Below, piece by piece: positions 36,704 to 45,996 of a stretch of DNA of 64,000 nucleotides. Source of the DNA: Comamonas testosteroni. GTDB taxonomy: Bacteria > Pseudomonadota > Gammaproteobacteria > Burkholderiales > Burkholderiaceae_C. Position 1 is the first letter of the stretch, and each line of letters opens with the position of its first letter. The stretch is taken from positions 48,622 to 112,621 of the forward strand of contig NZ_AWOR01000048.1 of NCBI RefSeq assembly GCF_000761245.1, written 5' to 3'. Made by a program: the position numbers and the translations under genes. A model generated the notes under the pieces. The model was not told the origin of the DNA, made no database searches, and saw only the letters and a program-made list of their open reading frames with translations.

Positions 36704-37849
36704 TTATTTGGCACCGGGCACCTTGCCCTCGATACCGTTCACATAGAAGTTGATGCTGCGCAGCCAGGCGTCGTCCGCCACCTTGCCGGCTTCCAGCAAT
36801 TCCTTGCCGGTGTTGTCCTTGATGGGACCTGTCCAGACGGCGAAGGAGCCGTCCTTCAGGCCGGCGCGAGCCTTCTCAACCTTGTCCTTGATTTCCTGGG
36901 GTACGTCGTCAGCGATCTTCTTCAGGTCGATGGCGCCTTCCTTCACACCCCACCAGAAGTTGCCGGTCTGCCACTTGCCGGCCAGCGTGTCCTCCACCAC
37001 CTTGCTGTAGTAGGGGGTCCAGTCGATCACGGCCGAGCCCAGATGGGCCTTGGGCGCGAAGCCGCTCATGTCGCCATCCTTGCCGAAGGCACGAGCGCCG
37101 CGCTCTTCAGCCGTCTTCAGCACGGCGGGAGAGTTGGTGTTCTGGTACATCACGTCCACGCCGCCGTTGATCAGGCTGTTGGCGGCTTCGGATTCCTTGG
37201 GAGGAGCAAACCACTCGTTCACCCAGACCACCTTGGCCTTGATGGAGGGGTCGATGCTCTGAGCGCCCAGCACAAAGCTGTTGATGTTACGCACCACTTC
37301 GGGGATTGGCACCGAAGCCACCACGCCCACGGTCTTGGTCTTGGTCATGGCACCCGCCACGATGCCTGCCAGATAAGCACCTTCAAAGGTCTTGGTGTCG
37401 TACACGGCTGCGTTGTCGGCCGTCTTGTAGCCGGTGGCGTGTTCGAACTTCACATCCTTGACGTCAGCGGCGACCTTTTGCACAAAGTCCTGATAGCCGA
37501 AGCTGGTGGCGAAGACCAGCTTGTTGCCCTGACCGATCATGTCGCGCATCACGCGCTCGGCGTCTGCAGACTCTGGCACGCTCTCGACCATGGAAGTCTC
37601 GATCTTGTCGCCGAACTTCTCCTGGATGGCCTTGCGGCCCAGCTCGTGCTGGTAGGTCCAGCCGCCGTCGCCGATGGGGCTCACATACATGAAGCCAATC
37701 TTGAGCTTGTCGGCAGCAGGCGCTGCCGCAGGTGCGGCGGCAGGAGCTGCAGGTGCTTCTTCCTTCTTGCCGCAAGCGGTCAGCACAGCCATGGAAACAG
37801 CCGACAGGCCGATCATCTTGATCAGAGCGCGTTTGCCCAGAGTTGTCAT
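36704..37849 (-). CDS. BMP-family nucleoside-type substrate-binding lipoprotein, copy 1
   Basis: 381-residue lipoprotein from ATG 37849 with lipobox AVLTAC and an alanine/proline linker (EEAPAAPAAAPAAAPAAD). Domain landmarks parallel those of the neighbouring copy almost residue for residue (FMYVSPIGDGGWTYQHELGR, HATGYKTADNAAVYDTKTFE, NTNSPAVLKTAEERGARAFG), so the pair arose by tandem duplication and then diverged noticeably. This copy is closest to the permease genes (53 bp) and is likely the main binding protein of the importer. Confidence 0.9.
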   Translation of the reverse strand: MTTLGKRALIKMIGLSAVSMAVLTACGKKEEAPAAPAAAPAAAPAADKLKIGFMYVSPIGDGGWTYQHELGRKAIQEKFGDKIETSMVESVPESADAERVMRDMIGQGNKLVFATSFGYQDFVQKVAADVKDVKFEHATGYKTADNAAVYDTKTFEGAYLAGIVAGAMTKTKTVGVVASVPIPEVVRNINSFVLGAQSIDPSIKAKVVWVNEWFAPPKESEAANSLINGGVDVMYQNTNSPAVLKTAEERGARAFGKDGDMSGFAPKAHLGSAVIDWTPYYSKVVEDTLAGKWQTGNFWWGVKEGAIDLKKIADDVPQEIKDKVEKARAGLKDGSFAVWTGPIKDNTGKELLEAGKVADDAWLRSINFYVNGIEGKVPGAK

Positions 37850-37901
37850 TGAAGTTGTCCTCTCATTATTTTTGAAAAACGGATTGCACCACATTTGGGC
37901 A

Positions 37902-38822
37902 TCACGCTCCAGGGTAGAAGGGTTTTCCCAGGGAAGCCGGCATATTGGCGCGAATCCAGGTCGGATTACGCGAGATCAGCACCAGCACCACGATGGTGGC
38001 CAGGTACGGCAGCATGGACAGAATCTGGCTGGGCACCTGAACCCCAGTGGCCTGCAGATGGAACTGCAACATGGTCACGCCGCCAAACAGATAGGCGCCC
38101 AGCAGGACGCGGGCCGGCCGCCAGGTCGCGAAAGTCGTCAGCGCCAGAGCGATCCAGCCTCGACCCGAAACCATGTTCTCCACCCACAGCGGCGTGTAGA
38201 CCACCGAGATGAAGGCCCCCGCCAGACCGCACATGGCACCGCCAAACATCACGGCCATCAGACGGATGCGGCGCACGGGGTAACCCAGGGCATGGGCTGA
38301 CGAGGGCGACTCGCCGACCGAGCGCAGCACCAGGCCCGCACGCGTGCGGTACAGAAACCAGACCATCAAGGCGGCCAGCACAATGGCGCCGTAAACCAGC
38401 GGGTGCAGCGTGAACAAGGCCGGGCCCACGAGCGGCAGATCTGCCAGGCCCGGGATGGAGTACTTGGGCAGCTCTGGCAGTTTGGCCTGCACATAGCCCA
38501 GGCCCACAAAAGCCGAGAAGCCCGCGCCGAACAGCGAAAGCGCAAGACCGGTTGCATACTGGTTGGTGTTGAACCAGATCACCAATCCTCCGAAGATGGC
38601 GGCCAGCAAGGCCCCTGCCAGCATGCCCGCGCCAAAGCCCATCCAGGTGTTGCCGGTGTGCACGGTAGCGGCAAAACCCGCAATGGCAGCGCAGAGCATC
38701 ATGCCTTCGGCACCGAGATTGACGATGCCCGATTTTTCATTGATCAGCAGGCCCAGGGCCGCCAGCGCCAAAACGGTGCCGGCGCTGAGGGTGGAGCCCA
38801 GCAGCAGTGCATAGGATTCCAT
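37902..38822 (-). CDS. ABC transporter permease (BMP-type nucleoside/nucleobase importer)
   Basis: Inner-membrane permease, 306 residues, with about 9 hydrophobic helices, of the BPD_transp_2 family (as in NupQ/YufQ). Typical segments: LINEKSGIVNLGAEGMMLCAA near the start and the cytoplasmic EAA-like loop SVGESPSSAHALGYPVRRIR. It lies 3 bp after its partner permease and is transcribed with it. Together with the ATPase and BMP proteins it forms an importer whose family members take up purine nucleosides or bases. Confidence 0.93.
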   Translation of the reverse strand: MESYALLLGSTLSAGTVLALAALGLLINEKSGIVNLGAEGMMLCAAIAGFAATVHTGNTWMGFGAGMLAGALLAAIFGGLVIWFNTNQYATGLALSLFGAGFSAFVGLGYVQAKLPELPKYSIPGLADLPLVGPALFTLHPLVYGAIVLAALMVWFLYRTRAGLVLRSVGESPSSAHALGYPVRRIRLMAVMFGGAMCGLAGAFISVVYTPLWVENMVSGRGWIALALTTFATWRPARVLLGAYLFGGVTMLQFHLQATGVQVPSQILSMLPYLATIVVLVLISRNPTWIRANMPASLGKPFYPGA

Positions 38823-38825
38823 GGC

Positions 38826-39920
38826 TCAGGCTCCCTTCACTGCAGAAATGGCGCTGCCGGCTTTTTTCGCCACCCAGCGGATGCGATAGGCCACCAGCGT
38901 GTCGCAGGCCAGCAACGCGAACAGCAGCAGCCCCTGGAAGACGCCGGTCAGCGCCTTGGGCAGGCCCAGACGCGACTGCGCCAGCTCGCCACCGATATAA
39001 AACATGCTCATGAGAATGGCCGAGAAAATCATGCCCACAGGATGCAGGCGCCCTACAAAGGCCACGATGATGGCCGCAAAGCCGTAGCCGGCGGGCACAT
39101 AGGGCGTGAGCTGACCCAGAGGGCCAGCGACTTCCAGCGCTCCCGCCAGACCGGCTGTGGCGCCGGAGATCAGCAGCGCCGTCCACAGCGCCTTGCGCGA
39201 GGAAAAGCCGGCATAGCGTGCCGCCGACGGCGCCAGGCCGCCCACTTGCAACGCGAAACCTGCACGCGTGCGAAACAGAAATGCCCACAGCAGACCGGCT
39301 CCCACCAACGAGATGATGACGCCGATATTCATGCGCATGCCCTGCACCAGCCGCGGAATCTGCGTGACGCGCTCAAAGCTCTTGGTCTGCGGGAAGTTGT
39401 ATCCCATAGGGTCCTTCCAGGGACCATAGACCAGATAGCCCAGCACCAGCGTGCCCACATAGACCAGCATCAGGCTGACCAGAATTTCGTTGGCATTGAA
39501 GCGGTCGCGCAGCAAGGCCACGATGCCCGCCCAGAACATGCCGCCCAGCATGCCCGCGATCAGGATGGCTGGCACGATCCAGGGCCCTGTGGTCTTGTCT
39601 GCCAGCAAGGCAATGCCTCCTGCAGCCACCGCCCCGATGACGAACTGGCCTTCGGCACCGATATTCCAGACATTGGAGCGAAAGCATACGGCCAGCCCCA
39701 GCGCAATCAGCAGCAGCGGCGTGGCCTTGACAGCCAGCTCGCCCAGGGCATAGCCCGATCTGATGGGCTCCCAGAAAAAGGCCTGCAAGCCCTTGACCGG
39801 ATCCTTGCCCAGCAGGGCGAACAGGCAGACCCCTACCAGCACGGTGATCAGCAACGCCAGAATCGGCGAGCCATAGGTCCAGAACTTGGACGCCTGGGGA
39901 CGTTGTTCCAGCTTAAGCAT
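38826..39920 (-). CDS. ABC transporter permease (second subunit)
   Basis: Second membrane subunit, 364 residues from ATG 39920, BPD_transp_2 family (NupP/YufP type). Hydrophobic helices throughout; SNVWNIGAEGQFVIGAVAAG is the family's conserved region, and the coupling loop reads GLAPSAARYAGFSSRKALW. The longer N-terminal half distinguishes it from the partner permease. Its 5' end overlaps the ATPase gene by 8 bp. Confidence 0.93.
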   Translation of the reverse strand: MLKLEQRPQASKFWTYGSPILALLITVLVGVCLFALLGKDPVKGLQAFFWEPIRSGYALGELAVKATPLLLIALGLAVCFRSNVWNIGAEGQFVIGAVAAGGIALLADKTTGPWIVPAILIAGMLGGMFWAGIVALLRDRFNANEILVSLMLVYVGTLVLGYLVYGPWKDPMGYNFPQTKSFERVTQIPRLVQGMRMNIGVIISLVGAGLLWAFLFRTRAGFALQVGGLAPSAARYAGFSSRKALWTALLISGATAGLAGALEVAGPLGQLTPYVPAGYGFAAIIVAFVGRLHPVGMIFSAILMSMFYIGGELAQSRLGLPKALTGVFQGLLLFALLACDTLVAYRIRWVAKKAGSAISAVKGA

Positions 39921-41472
39921 GGACACCTCCCTGCACCGCCGCCGCATCCCACAGGCCACTCATCCATTCACCAATCTGCTGCACAGTGGCAGCTGTTCTA
40001 TCAACCGAGGGACTCAGGCGGCCCTTGGCCACCACATGCAGGCGGTCACAAATCTCAAACAACTCGTCCAACTCCTCACTGACCACCAGCACGGCGCAAC
40101 CCTGGTCGCGCAGCTTGAGAATCTCGCCCCGAATCTGCGCTGCAGCCCCCACATCCACCCCCCAGGTGGGCTGAGAGATGATGAGCAGACGCGGCTTGGC
40201 ATCAATTTCACGACCCACGATGAACTTCTGCAGATTGCCGCCCGACAGCGACTGCGCGGCCGAGTTCGGGCCGCCGGCCTTGACGTTGAAGCGGCCGATG
40301 ATGTCCCGCGCCTGCGACTGAAGCGCTGCCATGCGAATCCAGCCGCCCTTGCCGACTGCGGTCTTGCGCGTCAGCAACAGGTTGTGGGCCAGGCCCATGC
40401 TGGGCACGGCACCGCGCCCCAGGCGCTCTTCAGGCACAAAGTGCAGGCCCATGCCACGGCGCCGACTCGGCCCCATGCGTCCCACGCCCTTGCCCAGCAA
40501 CTGCACGGCCTCGGCCTCGGCGCGTGTGTCCTCGCCGGACAGCGCATACATCAGCTCTTTCTGACCGTTGCCGGAGACGCCAGCAATACCGACGACTTCG
40601 CCCGCACGCACCTGCAGCGCAATGCTCTGCAGATCGACACCGAAGGGGTCCTGACTCCTGAGCGTCAGCCCCTGCACACGCAGCACGGTATCGCCGGTAT
40701 TGGCCGTGCGGTGCTCCAGCTCCGGCGGCTCCGAGCCGATCATCATGCGCGACAGCGACGCATTGGTCTCGTTGGCCGGGTTGCACTCCCCCGTCACCAC
40801 ACCGCCGCGCAGCACCGTACAGGCCGTGCACAGCGAGCGGATTTCATGCAGCTTGTGGCTGATATAGAGGATGGAGCAGCCTTCCGCGGCTAGGCGGCGC
40901 AGCACCACAAACAGCATCTCCACCGCCTGGGGCGTGAGCACCGAGGTGGGTTCGTCCAGAATCAGCACCCGGGGATTGGTCAGCAGGGCACGGATGATTT
41001 CCACACGCTGCATCTCGCCGACGGAAAGCGTGTGCACGGGGCGATGCGGGTCCACCTCCAGACCGTAATCGCGGGCCGTGGCCTGAATGTTCTCGATCAC
41101 CTTGGCCAGTGCAATGCTCTTGTCCAGGCCCAGCCAGACGTTCTCGGCCACGGTCAACGTGTCGAACAGGCTGAAATGCTGGAACACCATGGCAATGCCC
41201 AGGGCCCGGGCTTCCTGCGGATTGCGGATCTGCACCGGCTTGCCGTCGACCAGGATGGCTCCCTCGTCAGGCTTGACCGCACCGTAGATGATCTTCATCA
41301 GCGTGGACTTGCCAGCGCCGTTTTCGCCCAGGATGGCGTGGATCTCGCCGGGCTTGACTTTCAGCGATACCTTGCTGTTTGCAACCACAGCCGGGTACCG
41401 CTTGGTAATACCCTCCAGCTGCAAACGCGCAGGCGCACTCGCAGATGGGGAATGTGTCGGGGGGGGATTCAT
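39913..41472 (-). CDS. ABC transporter double ATPase (BMP-type importer)
   Basis: Cytoplasmic ATPase with two fused nucleotide-binding domains, 519 residues from ATG 41472. The first half has Walker A GENGAGKST, signature LSVGEMQRVEI and VLILDEPTSVLTP; the second has a degenerate Walker A (GVSGNGQKEL) and signature LSGGNLQKFIVGREI with ISQPTWGVDVGA in place of the usual DEPT. This asymmetry is normal for the sugar/nucleoside class (RbsA, NupO). It is the first gene of the transporter operon. Confidence 0.93.
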   Translation of the reverse strand: MNPPPTHSPSASAPARLQLEGITKRYPAVVANSKVSLKVKPGEIHAILGENGAGKSTLMKIIYGAVKPDEGAILVDGKPVQIRNPQEARALGIAMVFQHFSLFDTLTVAENVWLGLDKSIALAKVIENIQATARDYGLEVDPHRPVHTLSVGEMQRVEIIRALLTNPRVLILDEPTSVLTPQAVEMLFVVLRRLAAEGCSILYISHKLHEIRSLCTACTVLRGGVVTGECNPANETNASLSRMMIGSEPPELEHRTANTGDTVLRVQGLTLRSQDPFGVDLQSIALQVRAGEVVGIAGVSGNGQKELMYALSGEDTRAEAEAVQLLGKGVGRMGPSRRRGMGLHFVPEERLGRGAVPSMGLAHNLLLTRKTAVGKGGWIRMAALQSQARDIIGRFNVKAGGPNSAAQSLSGGNLQKFIVGREIDAKPRLLIISQPTWGVDVGAAAQIRGEILKLRDQGCAVLVVSEELDELFEICDRLHVVAKGRLSPSVDRTAATVQQIGEWMSGLWDAAAVQGGVHA

Positions 41473-41548
41473 CGCTGGATTGTCTCTCAATTCAAATAAC
41501 AAATTGACTCAAACAGGCTCTATGCGCTGAACAGGAATACGATACAAG

Positions 41549-42481
41549 CTATTGATTTCGCAGCGTTAGTGCAACATTGCGAACCACCTCTCGCAGCCAG
41601 CGTGTGGCGGCTCCGGCATGCGAACGCGCATGCCAGAGCTGGTAATAGACCAGCGGAGGGAATTCCACAGGGCAAGGCAGTATGGCCAGGGACAGACGTT
41701 CGCTGAAACGCTCACAGAACAATCTGCCCGAGGTCATGACAAGCAAGCTTGATGCCACCATGTCGGGAATCAGACTGAAATGCGCGCAGCGTGCCACCAC
41801 CTGGCGGCTCAAACCCATGCCTGCCAACTGTTCGTCTATCACGCCCAGGGCACCGGGATAGGCCGGGGTTGGCGCAATGTGCTCGGCCTGCAGCCATTGC
41901 TGTACGTCCCAGCCCCTGCGCACTGCCGGATGCTTGGGACTGACCAGACAGACCACCTCGTCCTCGAACAGCTTGGCCATGTGCAGGCCTTCCGGTGGTT
42001 GCGGCCAGTTGCCGATGACGACGTCGATCTCGCCATCGGCCAGTTGTCCCTCGTAATGCGCCTCGGCACTCAGCGGCAGGAAGTCCACCGGACAATGCGG
42101 GGCCTGGGCCTTCATGGCCGACATCAGCCGCGGCAGGAACTGGGGATCCAGATAGTCGCTGGCCGCAATGCGGAAAGTACGAGTCGAGGTGCGCGGGTCA
42201 AAATGCCGCGCATCGCTGAACAGCCCCTCGGCGGCACGCAGAATGTCTGCAGAGGGCTGCACCATGCGCAGCCCCACATCGGTAGGCTGCATCTGCGCCC
42301 CGGAACGCACCAACAAAGGGTCGCCAGCGAGCTCGCGCAGACGCCGCAGAGCTGCAGACACCGCCGGCTGATGCATGCCCAGTCGCAGCGCCGCCCTGGA
42401 GACGCTGCGCTCCGTCAGCACCGTGTGCAGCACCCTGATCAGGTGCAAATCTATCTTGTCGAACAAGGTCTGGTCGCGCAT
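41549..42481 (-). CDS. LysR-family regulator (NodD/NahR-like)
   Basis: Transcriptional regulator of 310 residues. The HTH reads RSVSRAALRLGMHQPAVSAALRRLREL, and the start MRDQTLFDKIDLHLIRVLHTVL is typical of the NahR/PcpR-type LysR group that responds to aromatic compounds. It lies 76 bp upstream of, and in the same direction as, the purine-type transporter ATPase gene, so it might be co-transcribed with or control it; with no divergent target this is uncertain. Confidence 0.88.
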   Translation of the reverse strand: MRDQTLFDKIDLHLIRVLHTVLTERSVSRAALRLGMHQPAVSAALRRLRELAGDPLLVRSGAQMQPTDVGLRMVQPSADILRAAEGLFSDARHFDPRTSTRTFRIAASDYLDPQFLPRLMSAMKAQAPHCPVDFLPLSAEAHYEGQLADGEIDVVIGNWPQPPEGLHMAKLFEDEVVCLVSPKHPAVRRGWDVQQWLQAEHIAPTPAYPGALGVIDEQLAGMGLSRQVVARCAHFSLIPDMVASSLLVMTSGRLFCERFSERLSLAILPCPVEFPPLVYYQLWHARSHAGAATRWLREVVRNVALTLRNQ

Positions 42482-42635
42482 AGGTCACGGCCATCCGGGC
42501 ACTTGCACGGCCAGCCTCATCCATTTTTGTATACAAAGCAGCCGCAGAGCGTAACTCAGTCGGCCCCTTTGAGCAGCCAAGGGATTGCCCTCTAGGCTGT
42601 CATATCTGCCTTGAATTCAGCATGCGCAATCCGAC

Positions 42636-44825
42636 TCAGACCGCTGCAGTCATCACTTCCACGCGATTGCGCCCTTTGCGCTTGGCGGCATAACAGGCCA
42701 TGTCGGCTCCCTTGAAGGCGCTGGCCGCCGTGTGGTAGCTGGCATCCAGCAGCAACATGCCGATGCTGGCACTCAACATATAGCGCTGGCCCTGGTAGGA
42801 GCCCTCCCAGTCCTGGATGGCCATGCACAGCAGTTGCGCATGGCGCATTCCCTCCTCACGGCTGATTCCGGCCATGAGAATCGCAAATTCATCGCCCCCC
42901 ACCCTGGCCACCCAGCCATGGGGTCGCACCGTGGACTCGATCAGGCGCGCAATATGGCCGAGCACCTCATCACCCACTTCACGCCCACCCTGGCGATTGA
43001 CCTGAGAGAAGTGGTCCAGGTCTACATACAGCACGATGCCATGCGCCTTGGGCTCGCTCTGCGAACGGGCGATCACATTCGCGCCTCCCAAGCTCTCCAG
43101 ATAGTCGGGAGTCGTATATTCGCGCAGCCATTCCTTGAGCCGCAGAGCAAAGGCCGTTCGGTTGGGCAGGCGGGTCAAGGGATCGTGCATGGCTTTCCAG
43201 CTCGATTGTTCGCGCAACTGCCGCTGCGTGGTCACATCCTCCAGCTCCCAGACCAGGTATTGACCATCCAGCGCCTTGCCCGACTGCTCCCAGGCCCTGT
43301 GCATGCGCTGCATGCTCTGACCGTGAATTCGCACCCATATCGGCCTTGCATCCTTGCGTACCAAGCAGACTTCGCTATCAAATTGTCCATAAGTATCCAG
43401 AGCCCGCCGAACCCGCCCCATCAGATCTTCATAGTCGGCATCGCTGGCACACAGATCGCGCACAGCCAGGCCCTGCATTTCCTGAGGCTGATAGCCAAGT
43501 ACTCTGGCGGCCTGCATGCCCACACGCTGCACCGTTGAGCCATGCGTCACGATCAAACCTACGGGGGCATAGTCCATTAACGTCTGCAACTGCATCTGCA
43601 AATCACGCTCCAGCTCGCCATGCGCCTCATATCCACCGCCCAGGGCCTGCAATGCAGTGCGCAGGGTCTGGGCCTCTCCCCAGTCATGATCGGACAGGCC
43701 ATGCCACCAGTTGCCCCTGCGGCTGGCCAGGTCCACTTCCAGCATCAGCCCGCGCCGAGAAGCCTGCTCTGCCGAGCGGAACAAGGCCGTCAGCGGGTAG
43801 GCGATCAGGCAAAGCACCGCCCCAAGCAGTCCAGCCAGTACCAGCAGGGCCGTGGCCAGCCAGCCCATCATCTTGACCGAGACTCCCGGCACCCATTCCT
43901 GAACGTTGCTGACTTTCAGCAAAGTCCATTGCGCCCAAGGCAGCGGCATGGCGCTCCAGAGTTGGTTGTTTCTCTGCTCACTGACCGCACCGGTCTGAGC
44001 CGTCTTGAGCCAAGCTTGATCCAGCCCGCGAGGCAGCGCAGCATCGCTCAAGGCAGGAGGCAATTGCCACTGCCCTTTGCTGCTGAGAGCCAGCGGACGC
44101 AGGTCACGGTCGATCAGCAGCAGCTGGCTCCCCGCTTCGGCAGAGGCAACTTCCAGCGAAAACAACACCGACAAAGGCGTCCGGTAGCTGCCGCCAAGAA
44201 CGCCCTGCAACTTGCCTTGCAGATCACGCACCGGCACGACATTCTGAAACTCCAGCTGCAGGCCCTCATCACCGGGACGCACCCAGGCTTGAGTGATCGG
44301 CTTGCCCTCTGCCAATGACCGCTTGAGCACTTCACGCAGCGGCTCCTCAAGCTGTTCTGCGGCCAGCGCCTGCTCCTGATGCAAATTGACCAGCAACTGC
44401 CCTTTTCCATCAGCCAGTTGAAGTTGCTCATATTGCTGTGCCATGGAGGTGGGCTGCTTGAGCATGGCCTCCAGTGACTCCTGAGAATCATGCATATGGC
44501 CCGCCAGCACAGAGGACAGACTATGCAGGGGTTTTTGCTGCTGCTCGACTCTGAAGGCCAGCGAACGAACCGCGTATTCCAACGCTTTGGTCTGCGCCGG
44601 CAGCGCTCCGTCCATGACCGCCCGGCGCAGGGAATAAGCCACCCAGCCCGCAGCGCCAGCTCCAACCAGCAGCACTGCAATCATGGCAACAAGCACCATG
44701 CTGCGCAGCATGGGGCCCGGGCCTCTGCGTATCCGCCCAGACTGTGGCGCGGCAGCAACCTCCTCTGGCTGCGAGGGCGCAACCCATGGCGGCTCTGCTT
44801 GCATGGAGAAGACAGCATCTGACAT
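42636..44825 (-). CDS. Membrane diguanylate cyclase (sensor-PAS-GGDEF)
   Basis: c-di-GMP synthase of 729 residues from ATG 44825. Transmembrane helices at about 38-62 (MVLVAMIAVLLVGAGAAGWV) and 325-350 (GWLATALLVLAGLLGAVLCL) bracket a 260-residue periplasmic sensor region. A PAS domain follows (about 425-545: YAPVGLIVTHGSTVQRVGMQ), then GGDEF from about 560. The active-site loop is an intact GGDEF in VARVGGDEFAILMAG. The inhibitory RxxD site usually found five residues before is replaced (RPHG), so product inhibition is probably absent. No EAL domain. Ligand of the sensor region is unknown. Confidence 0.9.
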   Translation of the reverse strand: MSDAVFSMQAEPPWVAPSQPEEVAAAPQSGRIRRGPGPMLRSMVLVAMIAVLLVGAGAAGWVAYSLRRAVMDGALPAQTKALEYAVRSLAFRVEQQQKPLHSLSSVLAGHMHDSQESLEAMLKQPTSMAQQYEQLQLADGKGQLLVNLHQEQALAAEQLEEPLREVLKRSLAEGKPITQAWVRPGDEGLQLEFQNVVPVRDLQGKLQGVLGGSYRTPLSVLFSLEVASAEAGSQLLLIDRDLRPLALSSKGQWQLPPALSDAALPRGLDQAWLKTAQTGAVSEQRNNQLWSAMPLPWAQWTLLKVSNVQEWVPGVSVKMMGWLATALLVLAGLLGAVLCLIAYPLTALFRSAEQASRRGLMLEVDLASRRGNWWHGLSDHDWGEAQTLRTALQALGGGYEAHGELERDLQMQLQTLMDYAPVGLIVTHGSTVQRVGMQAARVLGYQPQEMQGLAVRDLCASDADYEDLMGRVRRALDTYGQFDSEVCLVRKDARPIWVRIHGQSMQRMHRAWEQSGKALDGQYLVWELEDVTTQRQLREQSSWKAMHDPLTRLPNRTAFALRLKEWLREYTTPDYLESLGGANVIARSQSEPKAHGIVLYVDLDHFSQVNRQGGREVGDEVLGHIARLIESTVRPHGWVARVGGDEFAILMAGISREEGMRHAQLLCMAIQDWEGSYQGQRYMLSASIGMLLLDASYHTAASAFKGADMACYAAKRKGRNRVEVMTAAV

Positions 44826-44959
44826 GGGCCTCAATATAGAGAGCCGATGTCTGCAACCCAACGAGAGGAAACCCCGGAGATTGTCGACAAATGCTACGCC
44901 GCAAGCTCCTGCTCAGAGCAAAAGCCAAGCGCTGCATGGCCTGCAACCCGGCCCGGTAT

Positions 44960-45598
44960 TTACCCCAGCGCCAGCACCTCCAGTGCGCCGGGCTTGGGTA
45001 ATTCAATGACATTGCCTCGCCCGGCAATCAGCCCATGCTCTCGCAACTGCCTGAGCACGCGCGAGAATGTTTCCGGCGCAATACCCAGTTGCGCTGCAAT
45101 CAGGCGTTTGCGTGCCTTGAGGGTGACATGCAGGGCATTGCCATTTCCCCCCGGACTCGCATGGTTCAGCAGCCACTGGGCGCAGCGAGCTTCGGCATCC
45201 TGAGCCAGGCGACTGACCGCCAGCTCGGTCTGCGAGCAATAGGCCTTGGCCAGATCTTTGAGCAAGTGCTGCACGGCAGGTGCAAGCTCCGCCACAGAGC
45301 TTAGAAAGCGCGCCAGCGGAATGACGTAGATGCGCCCAGCCGTCTGTGCCTGCATATCGAGGCAGGAAGGACGCTCTTGCAGCGCAAAAGCGGCATCCAG
45401 CCAGGTCGGCCCTTCCACCTGCCCCAGTTGATGGCGCATGGCCGACTCCTGCCCTACCCCGAGCATCACGCTGCCGCTTTCCAGATACAGCACTGAATCG
45501 AGGGGTTGGCGACGTAGCCTGAGCCAAGAGCCTGGAGCGAAGCTCTCAGGCTGCCCAAACGTGGAAGCGATTTGCGACATGGAGGGCATGGTGAACAT
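44960..45598 (-). CDS. Crp/Fnr-family regulator
   Basis: Regulator of about 212 residues with an N-terminal cyclic-nucleotide-like domain (PGSWLRLRRQPLDSVLYLES) and a C-terminal HTH (KRLIAAQLGIAPETFSRVLR). The N-terminus lacks the cysteine cluster of FNR, so it is not an FNR-type oxygen sensor; a DNR-like or other Crp branch is more likely. Start taken at ATG 45598; in-frame ATGs at 45589 and 45580 are alternatives, and the frame is open to 45742 but that part crosses a terminator and an FNR-like box. It precedes the cyclase gene in the same direction. Confidence 0.82.
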   Translation of the reverse strand: MFTMPSMSQIASTFGQPESFAPGSWLRLRRQPLDSVLYLESGSVMLGVGQESAMRHQLGQVEGPTWLDAAFALQERPSCLDMQAQTAGRIYVIPLARFLSSVAELAPAVQHLLKDLAKAYCSQTELAVSRLAQDAEARCAQWLLNHASPGGNGNALHVTLKARKRLIAAQLGIAPETFSRVLRQLREHGLIAGRGNVIELPKPGALEVLALG

Positions 45599-45635
45599 AT
45601 GCGCCACACTGTGCCGGGCTTTGCCCCGGCTCATA

Positions 45636-45649
45636 TTGAGCCAAGTCAA
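45636..45649. promoter_or_regulatory. FNR/DNR-type box upstream of the Crp/Fnr regulator
   Basis: TTGAGCCAAGTCAA matches the TTGA-N6-TCAA consensus exactly in its conserved half-sites and is centred about 45 bp before the chosen start, suggesting autoregulation. Confidence 0.55.
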
Positions 45650-45669
45650 CAAGCCAGGCCGGCCAGCAA

Positions 45670-45699
45670 AAAGGGCCGCAACCGAATCTGCGGCCCTTT
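45670..45699 (-). terminator. Terminator of the FecIR-TonB-receptor transcript
   Basis: AAAGGGCCGCA (45670-45680) pairs with TGCGGCCCTTT (45689-45699) around 8 bases; the minus strand goes on with TTTTTGC. Between it and the receptor stop codon (45997) lie about 300 bp in which I see no convincing gene; a 60-codon frame starting at 45828 runs through the terminator and is not supported. Confidence 0.8.
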
Positions 45700-45996
45700 G
45701 GAGCTGACAAGTCGATACTCCAGATCGACGACGTAAGCACAATTCAGCCCCCGGAAACAGACACGTCCAGGCGCCTCATATCGCAGCATCTTTTTGCCCG
45801 TCGACCATGGGTTGCCGATAGCTGTCATTCCTTACCGGACGCGGGAGGTCAGCTAAAGGCACCAGACTTTCAGGGAACGCTGTCAAGAATACGGCAAGCA
45901 GCAGCCGCAGTGCCTCGACGTCAAAACAGCTCAATCAGATCAGGCGCTGCTGCCGCAAATCATCGCCATTCGTCGATCGACTTGTATGACGCGTAT

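Noticed and set aside
45646..45828. 60-codon minus-strand frame after the FecA-like receptor gene
   Set aside because: It runs through a strong terminator hairpin and has no visible ribosome site or known relative.
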